From Liolophura sinensis (Eukaryota; Mollusca; Polyplacophora; Chitonida; Chitonidae), in contig NC_088306.1 in assembly GCF_032854445.1 (NCBI RefSeq), positions 11,837,386 to 11,901,385 on the forward strand: DNA of 64,000 bases. Reading direction: 5' to 3'. Below the pieces are notes generated by a model. It saw nothing but the letters and a program-made list of their open reading frames with translations. It was not told the origin of the DNA and did not search any database. The position numbers and the translations under genes are program-made. Positions 25,601 through 38,057 of this stretch are shown here, one piece after another; the stretch's first letter is position 1; the number at the start of each line of letters is the position of its first letter.

Positions 25601-28600
25601 ACCATTGCAAAGGAAAAGGAATATACCACTGAGTGATGGATAACTCGCGGTCTGAATATCATACCAGTTGAAAAATATCTTTATTTAAGGCAGCGAGTGC
25701 AAAATAATGTTTGGATCAGTTATATGTCGTTTAGCAGCATACCGGTTTACACACTGTGGGAAAGTCTGTCAGTAACCTGCGGATGGTTGTGTGTTTTCTC
25801 CCGGGCTTTGCCCGGTTTCCTCCCACCATAATGATGGCCGCCGTCGTATAAGTGAAATATTCTTGAGTACAGCGTAAAACATAAATCAGATAAAGAAAAT
25901 AAATTAATGGGATGGGCGGAAACATGCCCCGCGCATCGGGGTTGTCTCTGAGCTTGTTCAAATCAATTATGTTCAAATCAACGTCCGAATGTTTACTTGG
26001 ACAGCTTTGACTTCACCGTTGATTACCTTAATTATCTTGTATATCTTGCAGCAAATCCTGGTAATGACACGTACTGACTATTAAAATGACAATCATGGAA
26101 GTACGCATCATTTACCAAGAGATAGCGGTGTAATATGATGTTGAATATGAGCTGATATATAATGTCATGTATTTGAAAAATCCAGTATTTATTTTTCCCA
26201 AGGTAAAAGTCCAACAGTTATGAGTAATAATCACATATTTACGGCAGCTGCGGAAGAATTTTACATGTACTCCGGCCTCATACATGCAACATGCAATGAT
26301 ACAGTTTCTGTATGCTTGGGTTGTTCACCCAGTAGGCAAGCTGTCACGGCTCTTTGGGCAATTTCCGCTGACTTACGATCAAAAAGACAGAAAGAAATTG
26401 ATATATACTTTACCTTATCTTCGTCTGTCTCCTGACCCACAGTGTTCTTACATTTGTGATTTTGAATTAGGTGATGGAGATAGACTGAGGTAATAGTACG
26501 GCAGTTAAACAATTACAGAGGTGTTATATCATTTTGTTTTAATGTATCAAGCACGATCTGCACACGTAATTGTGACGCTTGTGTAAATATAAATCTTGAC
26601 TCGTACTGTACGATTAGGTTCATTTGTTCAATAATGAAATTGAATTGTTGGTGAACAAAGAGAGATTCTGGTAAGCTGTGATTCTGGGAAGCTGTGATTC
26701 TGGTAAGCTTTGATTCTGATAGGCTGTGATTCAAAGCTGATACATTATTCAGAAAGTGTGATGTACGTCCACGAGGAAGATCAGCAAAGATATATACAGT
26801 TTGACCGCTTTGCTTGGATTGTGAAGAATCTCGGTCCAATACTTATTTATTTATTTGATTGGAGTTTTACGCCGTCCTCACGAACATTTCACTTATACGA
26901 CGGCGGCCAGCATTATGGTGGGTGGAAACCGGGCAGAGCCCGGGGGAAACCCACGACCATCCGCAGGTTGCTGAAGACCTTTCCACGTACGGCCGGAGAG
27001 GAAGCCAGCATGAGCGACCGCATTGGTGAGACTCCTGGGTCATTACGCTGCGCTAGCGCGCTAACCAACTGAACCTAATAATTTGGTATTAGGAGCGGAT
27101 TAAGCTGCTGTTAGGAGCGGATCAATCCATTATATGAACGAAAATGCATTCCGTCATCATTAACGGAAGACATGTTTGAGGATAGCTGTCTATACGTGTA
27201 AAATATAGCAATCATGACTTACCAATTCGCAGTCTTTGTAGATTTTCCACTGGCTGAAGGTCTGGACACATCTGCGCATTCTCCAAGATGAACGTAATGG
27301 CCGAACTTCCGGTAAAAATCAAAAGCCAAAATATCAAGTTGTTCCCTGAAAAACATAAACCATAAAGTTCTAAATACACTTGCAAGAGTCTTACTAAAGA
27401 TTGTGAAAACCTGCGACAAGTTCCTGTACGTAAATTTTGAAAACTGCCGGCAGGAACAGAAAAGTTCTCTAAACGTTTGGTTATTTCCATTTATTAATGC
27501 TAATGTATATATTTGGACAGCGCCCTGTGGTGACTGAGAATTCGTCTCGTATGCGGGAGAATCCGGGTTCAACACCGACTCAGGTCACGGTATGGTCTTT
27601 AAAAGTCTTTGCGCTTCCCCGCTTAGCGCTCATGTAAAGGGAGATAGACCAGGCATTGGTCAGGCTGGTATCGACATATTGTTACTGAGTGATGCGTCAT
27701 ACCGATAGTGTCTTAACACATAAATAGGTCGGTAATTTGACTGATTTACCACAAGAAAACACCTTCTTGATGTGACTGAACAAATGTTGGAAGTATGAGT
27801 CAAGCCAAAAAAAAAAAATCATTTATTTGCTTGGTGACTTAACGCCGCGCAATTCCAAGTTTTATGTACGCTGTAAGGGTGCAGGGAGCAAACCGGTCAG
27901 ATACCGGAAGTGATCCCGCACCTTGGAGAGTGGGTCTATGTTTTTTATAAAGTGTTTTGGGGTGTCATTGTGGCCATTGAACCGGATATGTACATGCCTT
28001 TAAGTTGACGTTCTTAGGGTTCTGTGGAGCTATATAAACATAAGCATATGTGATTACTACGCCGTGGTGAAGTTTCTTTCTTGGCAACTACATGTATAGG
28101 CATGTACATTGTATGGAAAGTAGCCCTTGTTTTGACCATGTACTCACACATTTACACACTGATATCACTTAGTTCATATAAGTTTCCGTGCGGCCAGGAT
28201 GTAATTCCGTTCCTGTTTGAATTAATTTCACAGCCCACCACTATCTTGGAATCCCATTGGTTGATATGATCGAGCAGACAAGCCATTAGCCACGTAAGAA
28301 GACGTAGGAACACCCATCACTAAAGGTCATGGCTGACAGATAATAATTGCGTAACACTGTATCTCCCTCAAGGGCAACGTTTGTGGTGTAGAGCCATCAG
28401 GCAACAACTCGAGCTTAATTTGTTTTAACCACCAATTCCCGCTAATTTGAATCACTGAATTTAACCGAAAGACGGAGACACTCTAATTAAAATGGCCATC
28501 CAGAAAGTAAGACAAAAAACAAAAAAAAGCTTGAAATTCTGTCCCATAGTCAGAGTTATGTCCACAGGGAGAGACAGAGAAGGGGGGGGGGGCTTTCACC

Positions 28601-31600
28601 TTTATCTTATTACAAATAGGATTTGACGTTGGAGAAATATGGTCCATATATGCTTATACCAAGACGTACACGATTAGGCCAATTTCCTCTACATCTAGGG
28701 GACAACCGCAACCTCCATGGACAACCGCAACCTCCATGGCCAACCGCAACCTCCATGGCCTACAACAACTTCCACAGCCAACCACAACCTTCACGGCCTA
28801 CCACAACCTCCACGATATTATTGATGGAGTACAATTTCCAAGAGCAATTGTTCGTACGGTCAAGTTACAAATCTGACGTAGTTGCTCGACCTCATAATGT
28901 TGACGTGAAATTTTACACGGTAATTCAAGCATTACAAGTGTGGCTATTGTGTAATGAAATTCGCAGTAACAAAGTATTCTTGTTTCAATTTAAGACTTTT
29001 CTAATCTTCAGTTTATATCTCCCGGTTTTCTCGTCCTGAATGTACGTAATCCTACACACATAAATGTGATGATTTAAAAGTTATGTGAACATTATTAATT
29101 TCATTAAAGTTCGTCTCCATGAGAGGCACACTAATGAAGAAGTGTCAGTAAATTAAACTTGTCCGAAATGTCGATGAATGGATAGAAGCTGTCATAAAAT
29201 AATGCTCTTTTTCCGTCAATGGGCAAGGTAAATAGCTTTATAGAATGCAGGAAGTAATGTTAAAAGTGGCGTTGTGATTGACCGCCAACCGACTGGAAAA
29301 GGACGGAAAACGACGAAAAATATCTTCACTGTTTAGAAAAACTTGTACGGCATTCTCGCTCACCATCAGAGTGCGGCAGGTATTTTCACCTTCATGTGGT
29401 GTCTATATATTGCTCATGCAAGCTGGGCTATTGAAGAATATCGGTTCGAAGTAAACATGGTTTTAGTGCCTTTGGGAAATGAGCCGGTTATATATATATA
29501 TAGATTAACCCTCTTAGCCAAAGGATTTCGCTAATTTTCCATTCATGACCACGCTAATTACGAGCTGGATTAACATTGTTCATTAAAGAAATATTGTATT
29601 CAGGTCAAAAACACCATTCCATGCCAACAACAACACTTTAGTCGTATATACAAAATACTGTCACCAATTAATCCCTTATGCAGCGGATTAAATCACGCTA
29701 AACAGGCTTAGTAGTTCAGGGGATAGTCTGGAATGTAAACAATTCGGTCAAATGGATTAATGGAACCTGTGCTATATTGTTTTGTTTTATCTTACCATTA
29801 ACTGGAACACGGGGGCTACATCTGAATGTTTATGCCCCCGTGCAACGTAGTAATGTTTTGATCTCATTTATATAGAGGTCAAAACACACATATTTACAAA
29901 CAATTCCTTTGAGTATTAAGTTCAACACAACTCAAATACATCAAATATGGTATTATGTGTGGAGCACAAAGAGTTAAATGAGTGTAACAGCATTTGTGAA
30001 GTTGTAAAGCGGGTAGCAGCACCAGTTTTGTGTATCGACATCGGCACGATGTGGGTGAACGTTGACGAAGTGACGAAAATGGCTATAATCACTCCTTCCG
30101 AACTGTAGAGCCTACAAACATATACAAGCGAGGTCAGGGTCCCTGTCGCCTCTACTATCCACGGGTTTATTATGTTGTATCAGAGGCTATAGAGGATATC
30201 ATTCCCACCTGAGACTCACATACATATAGCTGTGTTATATTAGTCCCGGCTACCACCATAGAGTCCGCATAGAGGGTTAATTAAAGGGAAAAAATGAATC
30301 ATATATCACGCAGATGAAAGACCATTAAACACTGTCTAGGAAAATAGTTTGATTCATTTCTTTTAGATTTTTCCAAACCGAATAAAATGCTTTTATTGTA
30401 TGTGTCGGATCCTATGGTGGTCTCTTGGGGCCGAGAGGGTATCTCTGACTCCACATACATAGTGCTGACTTAAAATATTAAAATACAAGTAGTTCGTTTT
30501 AAGGCCCACTTGACATCACTATGTATGCGCATACGTTTTGAATGATACCAAGCTTAGAGTGAAAATCTGCATATCTTTCCTGTCAAAAACTTGTCAAAAG
30601 TTTTGTATGGTATTAAATAATATAATTATATGGTTACCAGATTTATTCTGTATTGGAGCATTGATACCGTAATTCATTACTTCACAGATTTCTATAACTT
30701 TTGCCCTATATCTGGCACAGGTTAATCAGCCATGCTTGGTTGATGAAACAGCCAATACACCCTGAAAATCAAATCAAATATGGCGTCTGTTTGTGCAAAG
30801 ACACCACATCCGCAAACCAACAGAATAGTGTCATTCATTCCATAAATCCTAAATAATATAGCTTTGAAATATTAAATTCTGTAAATCACTAACCGCCGCC
30901 TTCATCGACGATTTAATGAAGTATACACAGTAATATATACATGTATATACGTGAATCGGTGACAACACCGACGTAAAACTAAAGCGGAGTGTACGTACAC
31001 GTCCGTACATGTATATCTGAGATACAGTAGGAACAAAACGTGCGTGTATACCACTGATTATATAAATACATGCAGCTACATGTATATATGTCATGAAATG
31101 TTGTATAAAATCTCAGACAGTATAACTGCGCGAAAGGAGCGTTTATTTTAATTCAAATATTTCCTTTTCCCCTTAAACGAACACGTGTGTTCATGCATGG
31201 GGTTATTAAGTACAATCTTAATTTATGGGTTTAACTTAGTCAATTAAGTGAATATGAAACCATATATATTCATTCTTCCTGCATTGCTTGTTTCTAGGAA
31301 ATATGGAATGTGTATGCCTGTATTGCCTTTAAGGGTGTCATCGGCGTTATAGAGGGTGCCCCAGAAGTCGCGCACCACCCAGAGCGGTGTGTTGCTCGAT
31401 CTCTTCCAAACATAAAAACCAATTCACTTCTTTCTTGTACTGTTAGTTTATTAGCCATAATTACCTCTGAAAGAGGAAAAAAATTAAAATCAGTATTAAA
31501 TATGAAACACAGAAAAAAACCCAGAAAATCAGGATGGTGCGCGACTTCTGGGACACCCTGTATATAGTTCTTACACAGATATACCGGCCACTTTTACCTA

Positions 31601-31958
31601 TATATTTAGATGTATGGTCCTACCTTGTCAATACCCTACGCGAATATACCTGGACTCTACAGTACAGTCAACATCTTGAGTCTGATGAAAAGTTTACAGA
31701 GCGTGAGTTGCAGAATATGACTGCTACCGGTACACGTTTTAGTGGCAGGCCTATGAGAAACATGTATTACCGAAATTCCAAATAATCTAGGCATAGAGGT
31801 ATATACTATACATTCATATATACCTCCATGGTCAAACACACGTTGATCTAAAAATGAACAATAAATATTTAGTAATTGTCTTGCTTTTACATATATACTT
31901 ACCCGAGTATAAGAGGATATATTCCACCAAGGCAGAGAAGTAACAGGACTTTATCCAT
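19630..31958 (-). CDS. Predicted secreted protein with basic C-terminal tail (complete copy, 7 exons, 454 aa)
   Basis: Coding exons on the minus strand: 31903-31958, 27223-27345, 24611-24773, 23795-24109, 20863-21058, 20182-20288, 19630-20034. All junctions are GT-AG and all phases agree (2,2,0,0,1,0), giving 454 residues. Exon 1 encodes a typical signal peptide (MDKVLLLLCLGGIYPLILG). The mature part starts EQLDILAFDFYRKFGHYVHL. It has nine cysteines near residues 42, 60, 96, 112, 303, 322, 332, 372 and 376, and sequons NVT and NLT. From about residue 400 the tail is Arg/Lys-rich (RRKWSRRKNRKLRGKKK), suggesting binding to heparan sulfate or another polyanion. Three exon-2 differences from the left copy are all synonymous in this frame, which supports it. 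A possible AATAAA lies at 19385-19390. Family not recognised; secretion is inferred. Confidence 0.8.
23117..23667 (-). mobile_element. Decayed LINE reverse-transcriptase fragment, unit 2
   Basis: Copy of the fragment at 11060-11610 and almost identical to it, so the LINE was already present and already carried its internal repeats when the 12-kb duplication occurred (or was later homogenised). Confidence 0.75.
23201..23485. repeat. 57-bp minisatellite, five units (unit 2)
   Basis: Same array as 11144-11428, with the same five units and the same unit-specific variants. Confidence 0.9.
26843..27078 (-). repeat. SINE family 1 copy in intron 1 (unit 2)
   Basis: Counterpart of 14751-14990, with several substitutions between the two (for example GTCCTCACGAACATT in this copy). 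Confidence 0.85.
28706..28815. repeat. 18-bp minisatellite, about six units (unit 2)
   Basis: Counterpart of 16633-16765 with fewer units, so the array length changed after duplication. Confidence 0.8.
31352..31560. mobile_element. Mariner-type MITE, 209 bp, TA target
   Basis: The ends GAGGGTGCCCCAGAAGTCGC and (reverse complement) CAGGGTGTCCCAGAAGTCGC form inverted repeats of about 30 bp including GCGCACCA. TA flanks both sides (31350-31351 and 31561-31562), as expected for IS630-Tc1-mariner insertion. No transposase inside. It lies in intron 1 of the secreted-protein gene. Confidence 0.8.
31903..31958 (-). CDS. Exon 1 (signal-peptide exon) of the secreted-protein gene
   Basis: ATG at 31958 is followed by 18 codons dominated by Leu/Ile, then GG and a consensus GTAAGT donor. 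The two leftover bases join the G opening exon 2 to make Gly. This is the only copy of the exon in the window; it lies 1.2 kb outside the duplicated unit. Confidence 0.75.
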
Positions 31959-33494
31959 CGTTGTTATTTTGCTAGTCACTGATATATAGATGTACAGACT
32001 ACATGTATATAGACCCAGCGAGCACGTGTTCTTGACAGCTTGTATGGGTGAAGGACTCAACTATGATTTGTCCGCTAAACTGCACCAAGCCTCTTTGACC
32101 TCGACAATAGTTGTATACTGAACGACGTTCTGGGGAAACTAAACAATTATGCCAGCTATCGTCATCTCCCAGAACGGGACATAAAACTGATAACCCTGTC
32201 ACAATGCGCGGGTCAATGAAACAGCGCTTTGCTATGCGCGCCCTGCGTGGAGGTTGATATATCAGTAACGCTCCATGGGGCGGGCATCAGGCCTAGTCAG
32301 CGGTTTGTTCAGAACACGGCCAATTACGGTTATCAAAGCACCGTTAAAATGTGTGAAGGCCCGCTGTGACTTTAATTAACGCTCACAAAAAAAAATGTTC
32401 TAAACTTGATAACAACAAATAGATACTTGACAATAGATCCTCATGTGGCCATGTGGGTTTATGTCCTCTGCATGACGATACAGTATAGGATGGGTATAAT
32501 TGCTCGACAGAGACTACATTGTATTAAGTATGTCACACAAGTTAGATTAGGAACTGCCTGTATAGAAACATGTCTAAACAAACATCTAATTGTTTAAAAC
32601 ATGTCTAAAGAAAGCAACGCAATTCATGTTGTCGTAGGAACAACCTCAACCCACTCACATGCAGCACTCTTCATAGATATACTGTCATTAAAAGAAAAGA
32701 ATTTTGATTTGTTTCGCTTTCCAGCCCGGAGCCTGTGGTTTTTTAAAAATTTTTTTATTCGTTTGCATGAGTTTTACGTCGCTCTCCACATTATGTTTGG
32801 ACATTTCACGAAAGTCTCTCCATTTCATATGCTAGTTCAAGATTGCTCTCAGGTTAGGTTTGGCAAAAATTTGTTCTGCCAAGACCATCCTTGGATTGGG
32901 GCCATCCTTGGCCGAACAAAATTTGGCCAAACCTAACGTCAGAGGCCATCTCAATGTAATATCATTATCATTATACCCTGATGCTCAACGTGTCTACCTG
33001 GGACCCACGCGGGACAACTCCTGCTGGCGTTATCAGCGATCTCGTTATGATCAACCATTCTTTAACAGCATGGACAATAAGTATTGTTTCAATATATATA
33101 TATATATCAATGAAGGTGATACTTTGTTCGCTACTTGCATTCTGTGTTTTGATTTACGTCTGTCGAATATAATATAGTTCTATTCTCTATTCCTTTGACA
33201 TATACACAGGCTTGTGTTCTTGGACCTATAGAGGTGTGTGTCGGGGGGCAGGGGGGGGGGGGGGGCGGTAAGGCTTGTTTGAGGGCCAGATTATGTGCGA
33301 CGCATCATTGGTCAGAGAGTGACGAAGACCTTGTGCCTCAGGTTCAATAGGCAAGGTCGGTTGTAATGGCAAAAAGCCATTTGGCTCCACACGAATCTTT
33401 GGAGTATATGTTGTCACAATTTGCATTATTATTGCCCGCAATACCGAACGTCTGAAGTCCTATATGAAAACTAATCTTGAACCATAGTACTTTA
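31959..33494. other. Upstream region of the secreted-protein gene
   Basis: Presumed promoter side of the minus-strand gene. Apart from the hairpin at 32852-32937 no element was recognised. A guanine run lies at 33243-33266. No convincing TATA box at a usable distance. Confidence 0.35.
32852..32937. mobile_element. 86-bp palindromic element (foldback MITE)
   Basis: GGTTAGGTTTGGCAAAAATT at the left end is matched by the reverse complement of AATTTGGCCAAACCTAAC at the right end, and CCATCCTTGG lies near the centre, so nearly the whole element can fold into one hairpin. Confidence 0.7.
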
Positions 33495-33585
33495 TATTTA
33501 TTTATTTATTTATTGACTTATTAAATTGGTGTTTTACGCCGTATTCAAGAATATTTCACCTATACGACAGCCAGCATTATGGTCC
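33495..33585 (-). repeat. SINE family 1 3' fragment
   Basis: TTTATTTATTTATTTATTGA then GTGTTTTACGCCGTATTCAA up to CAGCATTATGGT, reverse orientation, truncated. Confidence 0.85.
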
Positions 33586-33787
33586 ATGCTCAATGTATGT
33601 ATCTCAGTTGAGCTTTTGTTACTGCTCCTATATCCAACGTGGCAATTTCAATTTCTAATTCAACACGATTCCCTCGGGCTATGCACGGTTTCCTCCAACC
33701 ACAATGCTGGACAATGAGTAGCCCAGACGGGACCCATACTCGAGCAAACACACTGCAAATGCTTCTGAACCCTACATGGGTAGCCCA

Positions 33788-34040
33788 GTTGTGGCAGTCT
33801 TGTGTTTGGCCTAATGCCTGTAGAGCGTTCGCCTCAAAATCGGGAAGACCGGGCCTGGTCATCACCAAGACTTTTAAAAACGATAGTTGTAGCTTCCATG
33901 GTTGGAATTCAGCACTGAGAGATAAGAGCAAGGAAACAGGACTGGTTGGCGCGGTTTCAGTGTAATGTGACTGGGTGAGGTGTCTGGTGTCGTCGGTATG
34001 ACACTTCAGTGACGGCAGCACTTTGGCGGCATGAATGAAC
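33788..34040 (+). repeat. tRNA-headed SINE, family 3
   Basis: Head with TGTAGAGCGTTCGCCTC and a body with GTGTAATGTGACTGGGTG and CTTCAGTGACGGCAGCACTT. The same body occurs at 62868 (plus) and 52681 (minus). The tail is lost here. Confidence 0.75.
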
Positions 34041-34089
34041 AGCTGACTACACACAGCTTAGTCACGATCCTCTACGCGGGAAAACCGGC

Positions 34090-34470
34090 CCCAGTAGCAC
34101 AGCTGGTAGAGCGTCTGCTTTGGGAGCGGTAGATCCAGGGTCAATCCTGGGTCGATCCTGGGTCGAGTCACACCTAAGACCTTAAGAGGAAATTGTAACT
34201 TCCTCGCTTGGCGTTCAACATGAAGGAGATAGTGCAACGACTGGTTGACCCATATCAGTATGATGGCCCGGGGTGGGCAACTTACTTGTCTTCGGTAAGT
34301 CGTCTCAGTGAAGCAGCACTAGATAAAAGAGCGGTGGAAATCCCTCCTGCAACAAGGAGGCACATTACATGTACTCTAAGGACTCCTTCGTCGTCATATG
34401 ACTGAAAAATTGATAACTACAACGTTAAACCCCAAGCACTCACTCACTCTAAGCAGGAAAGGTACTCCTG
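34090..34470 (+). repeat. tRNA-headed SINE, family 2, full length
   Basis: Head GGTAGAGCGTCTGCTTTGGG with the B-box-like GGGTCAATCCTGGGTCGA, a body with GACTGGTTGACCCATATCAG, and the tail TCATATGACTGAAAAATTGA and AACGTTAAACCCCAAGCACT, ending in CACT repeats. A truncated copy is fused to U6 at 46811. Confidence 0.85.
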
Positions 34471-35104
34471 TATTTTTATCGCCTGTGGGGGAATCTGTGG
34501 ATTTACTCGCTCTTATGGTTCAAGCCTACACGCCACACGTGATACATTTCGTGAGTAGGTTCATAAAAGTCAGCGATTTATTTGAAAGTGTTATACAATC
34601 ACCCAATTTTTTGGAGTTTTATGTTCAACACATAGGTTTGGATGAAAATTCACATGGCGGAGTCTGAAGGCCGGGAAGTACAGATACCGACTCGGTATGA
34701 GTATACTGACACTGACATTTATGAAAATGAGAGCAGAAACAGGATGAGATGTCAGGAAATTCGTTTGTCCAGGAAAGTAAACTTCGTGGTCTGGTCTAAC
34801 CAATATTCCCCAAAACTCTTTCCATTTGACCTTGCATCAGTCGAACCCGAACCCGAAAATGCTCTTTACGATGACTGTTTAAGGGCAAATTGGTCACGTA
34901 ATACTCATTCGTTACAAGAGAATAATGATAATCAATCCAGCTTGGACCCGAGTAGTCATTTTGAGGAAAAGGGTGCCTCATTAAGACGTGATCACCGCTC
35001 CATCTTTATTAATTAATGAAACAGTCGTTACCTCACATTCGGAATGCGGTATATATGCCTATCTGGTGATCGGTAAAACTTTTCGCACGATACCTAACAC
35101 ACCT
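34471..35104. other. Unannotated stretch
   Basis: Open frames such as 34642-35016 lack splice, start or compositional support. Nothing recognised. Confidence 0.35.
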
Positions 35105-35225
35105 CTAACTGACTTAAGCTTCAGCCAAAAGAGCGAGAGCTGGATTCGAACGCGCGGCCTCACTGCATGGTCAAGGGCTGAACGTAGCTGAAACCAGCGC
35201 TTAAACCAGCTGAGCCACCCGTTAA
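35105..35225 (-). repeat. tRNA-like SINE head, minus strand
   Basis: On the minus strand it reads GGTGGCTCAGCTGGTTTAAG and later GCGTTCGAATCCAGCTCTCG, matching tRNA A and B boxes, but spacing and flanks do not make a cloverleaf tRNA gene. Confidence 0.5.
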
Positions 35226-35829
35226 ACTAGCCGAGTCACTTTGTGAGTCAGTGGGGCAATTTCTGGTGACTGGGGAGTGGTGGGGATCTCCATGGCCTAT
35301 ATATATCCCGAGGGTATCCTTTCCCTTAAAGCTCACCGCGGTATGCCATATGTAAACTAGAAGACAAAACTTAACATAACATAAATGTGGGAAGGGTGAC
35401 CTGGGGGGGATGCACAAGTTTGCTTTGTGTCATAGTCGGAGTCAATAAGTTGAAAATTGTCAGCTAACAGACTGTCAAGCATCACCACCATTGTTTATTT
35501 TAACTCAGAACACTGTGATTAAAAGGTGAAAACTGGACCGTGTGCTATGTTGAAGATGTGAAATACTGTATGTGTCAGAGCACGGCTTAAAAAACATCAA
35601 AACACAAAGTTGTACCACGCAGAAGAATGACATTCATAGTTATCTCCCTTCTATGCATTTCGGTGTCCAGCTTCACCATCTTTGGGAAGTCTGCAAGTTG
35701 TTACTTCAATGATAATGATTATCATTTTAAAAACAGTCCAAGCACATGAAGGGCCTTTTCCATGTTTAAGACAACAACAGCTGTATGCCCTTCGACATTT
35801 ATTATCTTTTCTTCTTTGTAAATTACTTC

Positions 35830-35990
35830 TACGGCCGTAAGTGGGAAGGTCTGGCTTCAGCCTGTCCATGGTCGTGGGTTTCCACCGGGCTCAACCCGGT
35901 TTCCCTCCACCATAATGCTGGCCCCCGTCGTATAAGTGAAATATTCTTGAGTACGGAGTAAAACACCAATCAAATAAATAAATAAATTGT
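35830..35990 (+). repeat. SINE family 1 3' part
   Basis: Body from CGGCCGTAAGTGGGAAGGTC to TTCTTGAGTACGGAGTAAAA and an AAATAAATAAATTG tail. The head is missing. Confidence 0.88.
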
Positions 35991-37999
35991 AAAGTACTTA
36001 CCTGGAAAGGTGAAAAATTCCCTCAGGGACTTACTACGAGTACCTTATTTTCTCCACCTATTAAACTAACCTCCATCCTGTAAGTGACAAATTTTTATGT
36101 ATTACATCATACAGCAATCGGACAAATCAATCAATAAATGACTAGAACCCATGGGTTTAAAAGGGGTCTTGCTAGTGTGCAATGCATTTACAGGATTATA
36201 CGGTATTAAACACAGGAATGTGGGTCAGCTGATCTACAACGATGCACGGACATACCGAGCAGTCCTGAACCACATCGACTAGTGGTATTAAACGATAGAT
36301 CCAACGGATCTGTGACTATGGGCTGAAAAACATAAGGTTTAAAACGATGTCATTGATAGATTTTTAGGACATACATTCACGATGTTAAAATGAATGTACT
36401 GTGACGTAGTGGATGAAATGAATTTTCGTATGACTCCGGCGAGAGCAAACCTGTAACACTGAACCTAATTTCGGTAAATCGGAGCAGTCCAGTGGATTTT
36501 GTTCGGCAATGTTTGTCTCCTGAAGAAAGAAATTCTCACATTTCCCGAAAAAAAATTGTGTCGGCCCGAAATTAGCGACTTCAACAAACATTTTTTTTTA
36601 AATCATGGCCTGGCCGAATCTCTGGAAATGCGACCATTTTGTATCATGTAGCCAAAGAGTGTGAACAAAGAGCACTAAATTTTAACTGTAAAAAAGACAA
36701 TTTGAACTAAATATTGTGCTTCACAATAACGATGTTCTAGACGGGGTTATATAGGCTACATACTGAAATAGAAGAAAACCTTACTGAGATGCTAAAACGC
36801 ATCGCAGTTAAGCACTCTAAAACTGGAAGTACTTCGGTAAATCCGTGGAAATTTTCACCACCTCAGAAATGCCTTCATACTATGGGGCTCTGTCCACTTC
36901 GTTTCCAGACCTGAAAAAGATGAAGATCATTTCTAAAGATATTTTGGATAGCTTGTTCTGCATGGAGTATTTGACCTTGATGTTCAAACGAACAAAACTG
37001 AATGAATGAATGATTATGGCTTAACGCCATATTGGCAATTTTCCAGCCAAATCGTGGCGAAGCAAAATCGAAGAGAATAAAGGCAACATATATGTGAGTT
37101 TAGTGGTCAAGATTCACATGACTGTAATTAAGCTGTTTTCATTATTTCAAGTTCAAGAAGTTTCAAGTTATTGCCTTAAACATCTAGTTTAATCTTTAAA
37201 AAATTCTTTAAAAAAGGCCGCAGAGAAAATCAACCATTTTTCCCTATTTAAAACCGTGTTAAATTGCCCGTGTAACTCATCCTGTAGAACCTTTGAACGG
37301 AATGAAATTGAACAGCTCTGTAAAAAAAAACTATTTAAATCTTTAAAATTGTTCGGAAGAGGAAATTGAGTTGAAATATGGTTAGCCACAAAGTTTCTCT
37401 TTTGTAATGTACATTGTATATGTTATATCACAGCAATATGGCATTTGTATGGCAACCTATGGAGCGTGAAATGAATTAGGAGAAAAAAACGGTCATATGT
37501 GCAGTATGGAACTCGGAAAATAAACAAGAAGTATGCATGAATTTAAAACATGGATCTCTTATGGTCACGGCATAGCTCTCCGCGTAAGAAATGATTGAAA
37601 TACAATTTTTTGGAATGCATCTGAAGATCTTTTCTTCCTCAACTACACGTGGATTTGCCCCCGGGCTCAGTTCGGTTTCCTATGTTCTTGAGTACAGCAT
37701 ATAACACCAAATGAAATGAACACGTGCGTTTGTTTTCACATCGAGAATCTGAACAGTGCGCAGACTCGTATTCGACCAATGAACAGTCGACTAACGTCCC
37801 CGCGCACGACATGTGCAGGCATTCCAAATCATGAAAATGTCAATAAGTTACAGTTACAGTTAACACATGCCTTATAATTCAGCTGTTGTACGGCTCCATG
37901 CAATAATCATCGGAATGATCACGCGATGACGGGTGACTGAATGCCCTGGATAGACTGACGGATGGTAAATAAAAATAGAGTTGAGCGCTATGGCTTGGC
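35991..37999. other. Unannotated intergenic stretch
   Basis: No exon or complete element recognised. A degenerate SINE family 1 remnant is at about 37655-37720 (CCCCCGGGCTCAGTTCGG, TTCTTGAGTACAGCATATAA), and a repeat-like phrase TATGGCTTAACGCCATATTGG is near 37015. Confidence 0.4.
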
Positions 38000-38004
38000 T
38001 CATG

Positions 38005-38016
38005 GGTCACATGACC
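38005..38016. promoter_or_regulatory. E-box/M-box-type site (GGTCACATGACC)
   Basis: This 12-mer matches the extended TCACATGA site bound by bHLH-ZIP factors of the MITF/TFE/USF group. It lies 42 bases upstream of a candidate initiator ATG in locally less AT-rich DNA, consistent with a promoter. A single motif is weak evidence. Confidence 0.3.
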
Positions 38017-38057
38017 ACCTGTTGCACGCGACGTTTACAAGCGTGAAACACGCTGCC

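Larger units (their letters stand above)
18622..30708. repeat. Tandem duplication, unit 2 (about 12.09 kb)
   Basis: Direct copy of 6570-18617. Small differences include a 36-bp segment near 29260 absent from unit 1 and fewer copies of an 18-bp minisatellite. The unit ends inside intron 1 of the gene, so exon 1 (31903-31958) was not duplicated. Its longer gene-free stretches match those of unit 1 and show no further exons. Confidence 0.95.

Noticed and set aside
6570-30708. Two misjoined haplotypes instead of a real duplication
   Set aside because: Not fully excluded. Kept as a duplication because the junction has filler bases and divergence is uneven along the unit, but spanning reads are needed.
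34090-34160. tRNA-like sequences with A and B boxes (also at 555, 5138, 45381, 50012, 62868)
   Set aside because: All continue into SINE bodies with tails and cannot be folded as standard tRNA genes by eye, so none is called a tRNA gene.
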